Assembly (NCBI RefSeq): GCF_022179245.1
Contig: NZ_BPQM01000025.1
Location: forward strand, 1-64,000
Origin: Methylobacterium gregans
Lineage (GTDB): Bacteria > Pseudomonadota > Alphaproteobacteria > Rhizobiales > Beijerinckiaceae
Length of the DNA: 64,000 bases
Direction: 5' to 3'
This document shows positions 63,379-64,000 of this stretch, one piece after another. Position numbers and translations under genes: made by a program. The notes beneath the pieces were generated by a model, which was not told the origin of the DNA, did not search any database, and saw only the letters and a program-made list of their open reading frames with translations. How positions within the stretch are numbered: position 1 is the first letter of the stretch; the number at the start of each line of letters is the position of its first letter.

Positions 63379-63434
63379 CGGTCGGTTCGCGGTAGGGATG
63401 GGCGGACTCGCTCCGTGGAGACTGGTGTGACGTC

Positions 63435-63701
63435 ATGAACGAGGTCGATGCCCTCGAGCTCGTGCGCGCCGCGATCTGGACGGTGCTGGTGGCGGCAGGT
63501 CCCGCGGTCGGCGCCGCGATGGCGGTCGGCATCGTGATCGCGCTGCTGCAGGCGCTCACCCAGATCCAGGAGACGACCCTCACCTTCGTGCCGAAGATCG
63601 TGGTGGTGCTGCTCGTGCTCCTCGTCACCGGCACCTTCATGGGCGCCCAGCTCACGAGCTTCGCCGAACTCGCCTATGGGCGGATCGCCAACGGGTTCTG
63701 A
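63435..63701 (+). CDS. fliQ: Flagellar export apparatus protein FliQ
   Basis: An 88-residue, two-helix protein of the type III export gate: ALELVRAAIWTVLVAAGPAV, GAAMAVGIVIALLQALTQIQ, ETTLTFVPKIVVVLLVLLVT and GTFMGAQLTSFAELAYGRI. Length and sequence match FliQ closely. 56 bp after flgD. Works with FlhA (next gene) and FliP/FliR (outside the window). Confidence 0.95.
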   Translation: MNEVDALELVRAAIWTVLVAAGPAVGAAMAVGIVIALLQALTQIQETTLTFVPKIVVVLLVLLVTGTFMGAQLTSFAELAYGRIANGF

Positions 63702-63800
63702 CCCGGGGCCGCGCCCGCCCCATCCCCGCGCAAGCTTGCCGCGCGACAAGCCTCCCGTGAGATGCGGGCGACGGCTGCGTCGCGACGTGGGGGATCCTTC

Positions 63801-64000
63801 ATGGCGGCGGGTGCGGCGCTCGGCCTGGAAAAGAAGTCGCGGCGGGATTTCGGCTTCGCGGCCGGCATCGTGGCGATCCTGGCGGTCCTGTTCCTGCCGG
63901 TCCCCGCGCTCCTCATCGACGTCGGGCTCGCCTTCTCGATCGCGCTCTCGGTGCTGATCCTGATGGTGGCGCTCTGGATCCAGAAGCCCCTCGAATTCTC
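63801..64000 (+). CDS. flhA: Flagellar export gate protein FlhA (partial, C-terminus beyond window)
   Basis: Only the first ~66 residues are in the window. [20 protein letters not shown] and [20 protein letters not shown] are the first membrane helices of FlhA. GGGGGA precedes the ATG at 63801. The rest of this ~700-residue export-gate protein lies to the right. Confidence 0.9.
   Translation, partial: MAAGAALGLEKKSRRDFGFAAGIVAILAVLFLPVPALLIDVGLAFSIALSVLILMVALWIQKPLEF

Overview
This is about 64 kb of very GC-rich chromosomal DNA from an alphaproteobacterium. It most resembles the Hyphomicrobiales, and Methylobacterium/Methylorubrum in particular. That placement is inferred from gene content: FtcR, FlaF, FlbT and DUF1217 flagellar genes, GGAAC-N18-TT (EcfG-type) promoters, a CtrA box, a propionyl-CoA carboxylase alpha subunit, and the intergenic hairpin repeats. 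No rRNA, complete mobile element, CRISPR array or replication origin is visible. One tRNA (Arg, anticodon TCT) lies at 35253-35329.

Layout. 1-3.9 kb: an alternative chemosensory operon on the minus strand (CheW, CheR with TPRs, CheW, then an MCP that runs off the left edge), in the order of a Wsp-type system. 4.2-6.3 kb: small secreted or membrane proteins and an AT-richer orphan ORF. 6.3-13 kb: two NitT/TauT-type ABC importers. The second is a nitrate importer (nrtABD-like) behind a near-consensus sigma-54 promoter. 13.4-30.7 kb: housekeeping and metabolic genes (MHS transporter, exonuclease III, acyltransferase, LolA, a soluble FtsK, NAD synthetase, PilZ, HIT, CDF exporter, SDR, PccA, GGCT). 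Several small genes here have candidate general-stress promoters. 30.7-34.3 kb: a membrane-stress operon (PspA, YqiJ, YqiK/flotillin) whose first ORF begins with an in-frame module that looks like the N-terminal half of a TnpB protein without its RuvC nuclease. 34.3-35.3 kb: a scrambled pseudogene and the tRNA. 35.4-42 kb: small hypotheticals, an MFS transporter, a small HD hydrolase and an FAD amino-acid oxidase. 42-45 kb: a hairpin array, a cobalamin riboswitch, a paired palindromic operator and a TonB-dependent receptor. 46-64 kb: a flagellar cluster.

How the genes work together. The flagellar block reads as a control-to-structure module. A CtrA box lies upstream of ftcR. Two flagellin genes follow, sharing both an upstream motif and a conserved mRNA leader. 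Two glycosyltransferases next to them may modify flagellin. Then come DUF1217, flgF, fliI, flgE, flgK, flgL, flaF, flbT, flgD, fliQ and flhA. FlbT and FlaF, the known post-transcriptional regulators of flagellin in this class, are encoded in the same block, which makes the shared flagellin leader a plausible target.

Most promising new signals: the RuvC-less TnpB-like module fused in frame to a psp-type operon, the combined riboswitch and twin operator before the TonB receptor, the twin flagellin leaders, and a set of GGAAC-N18-TT promoters in front of mini-protein genes.
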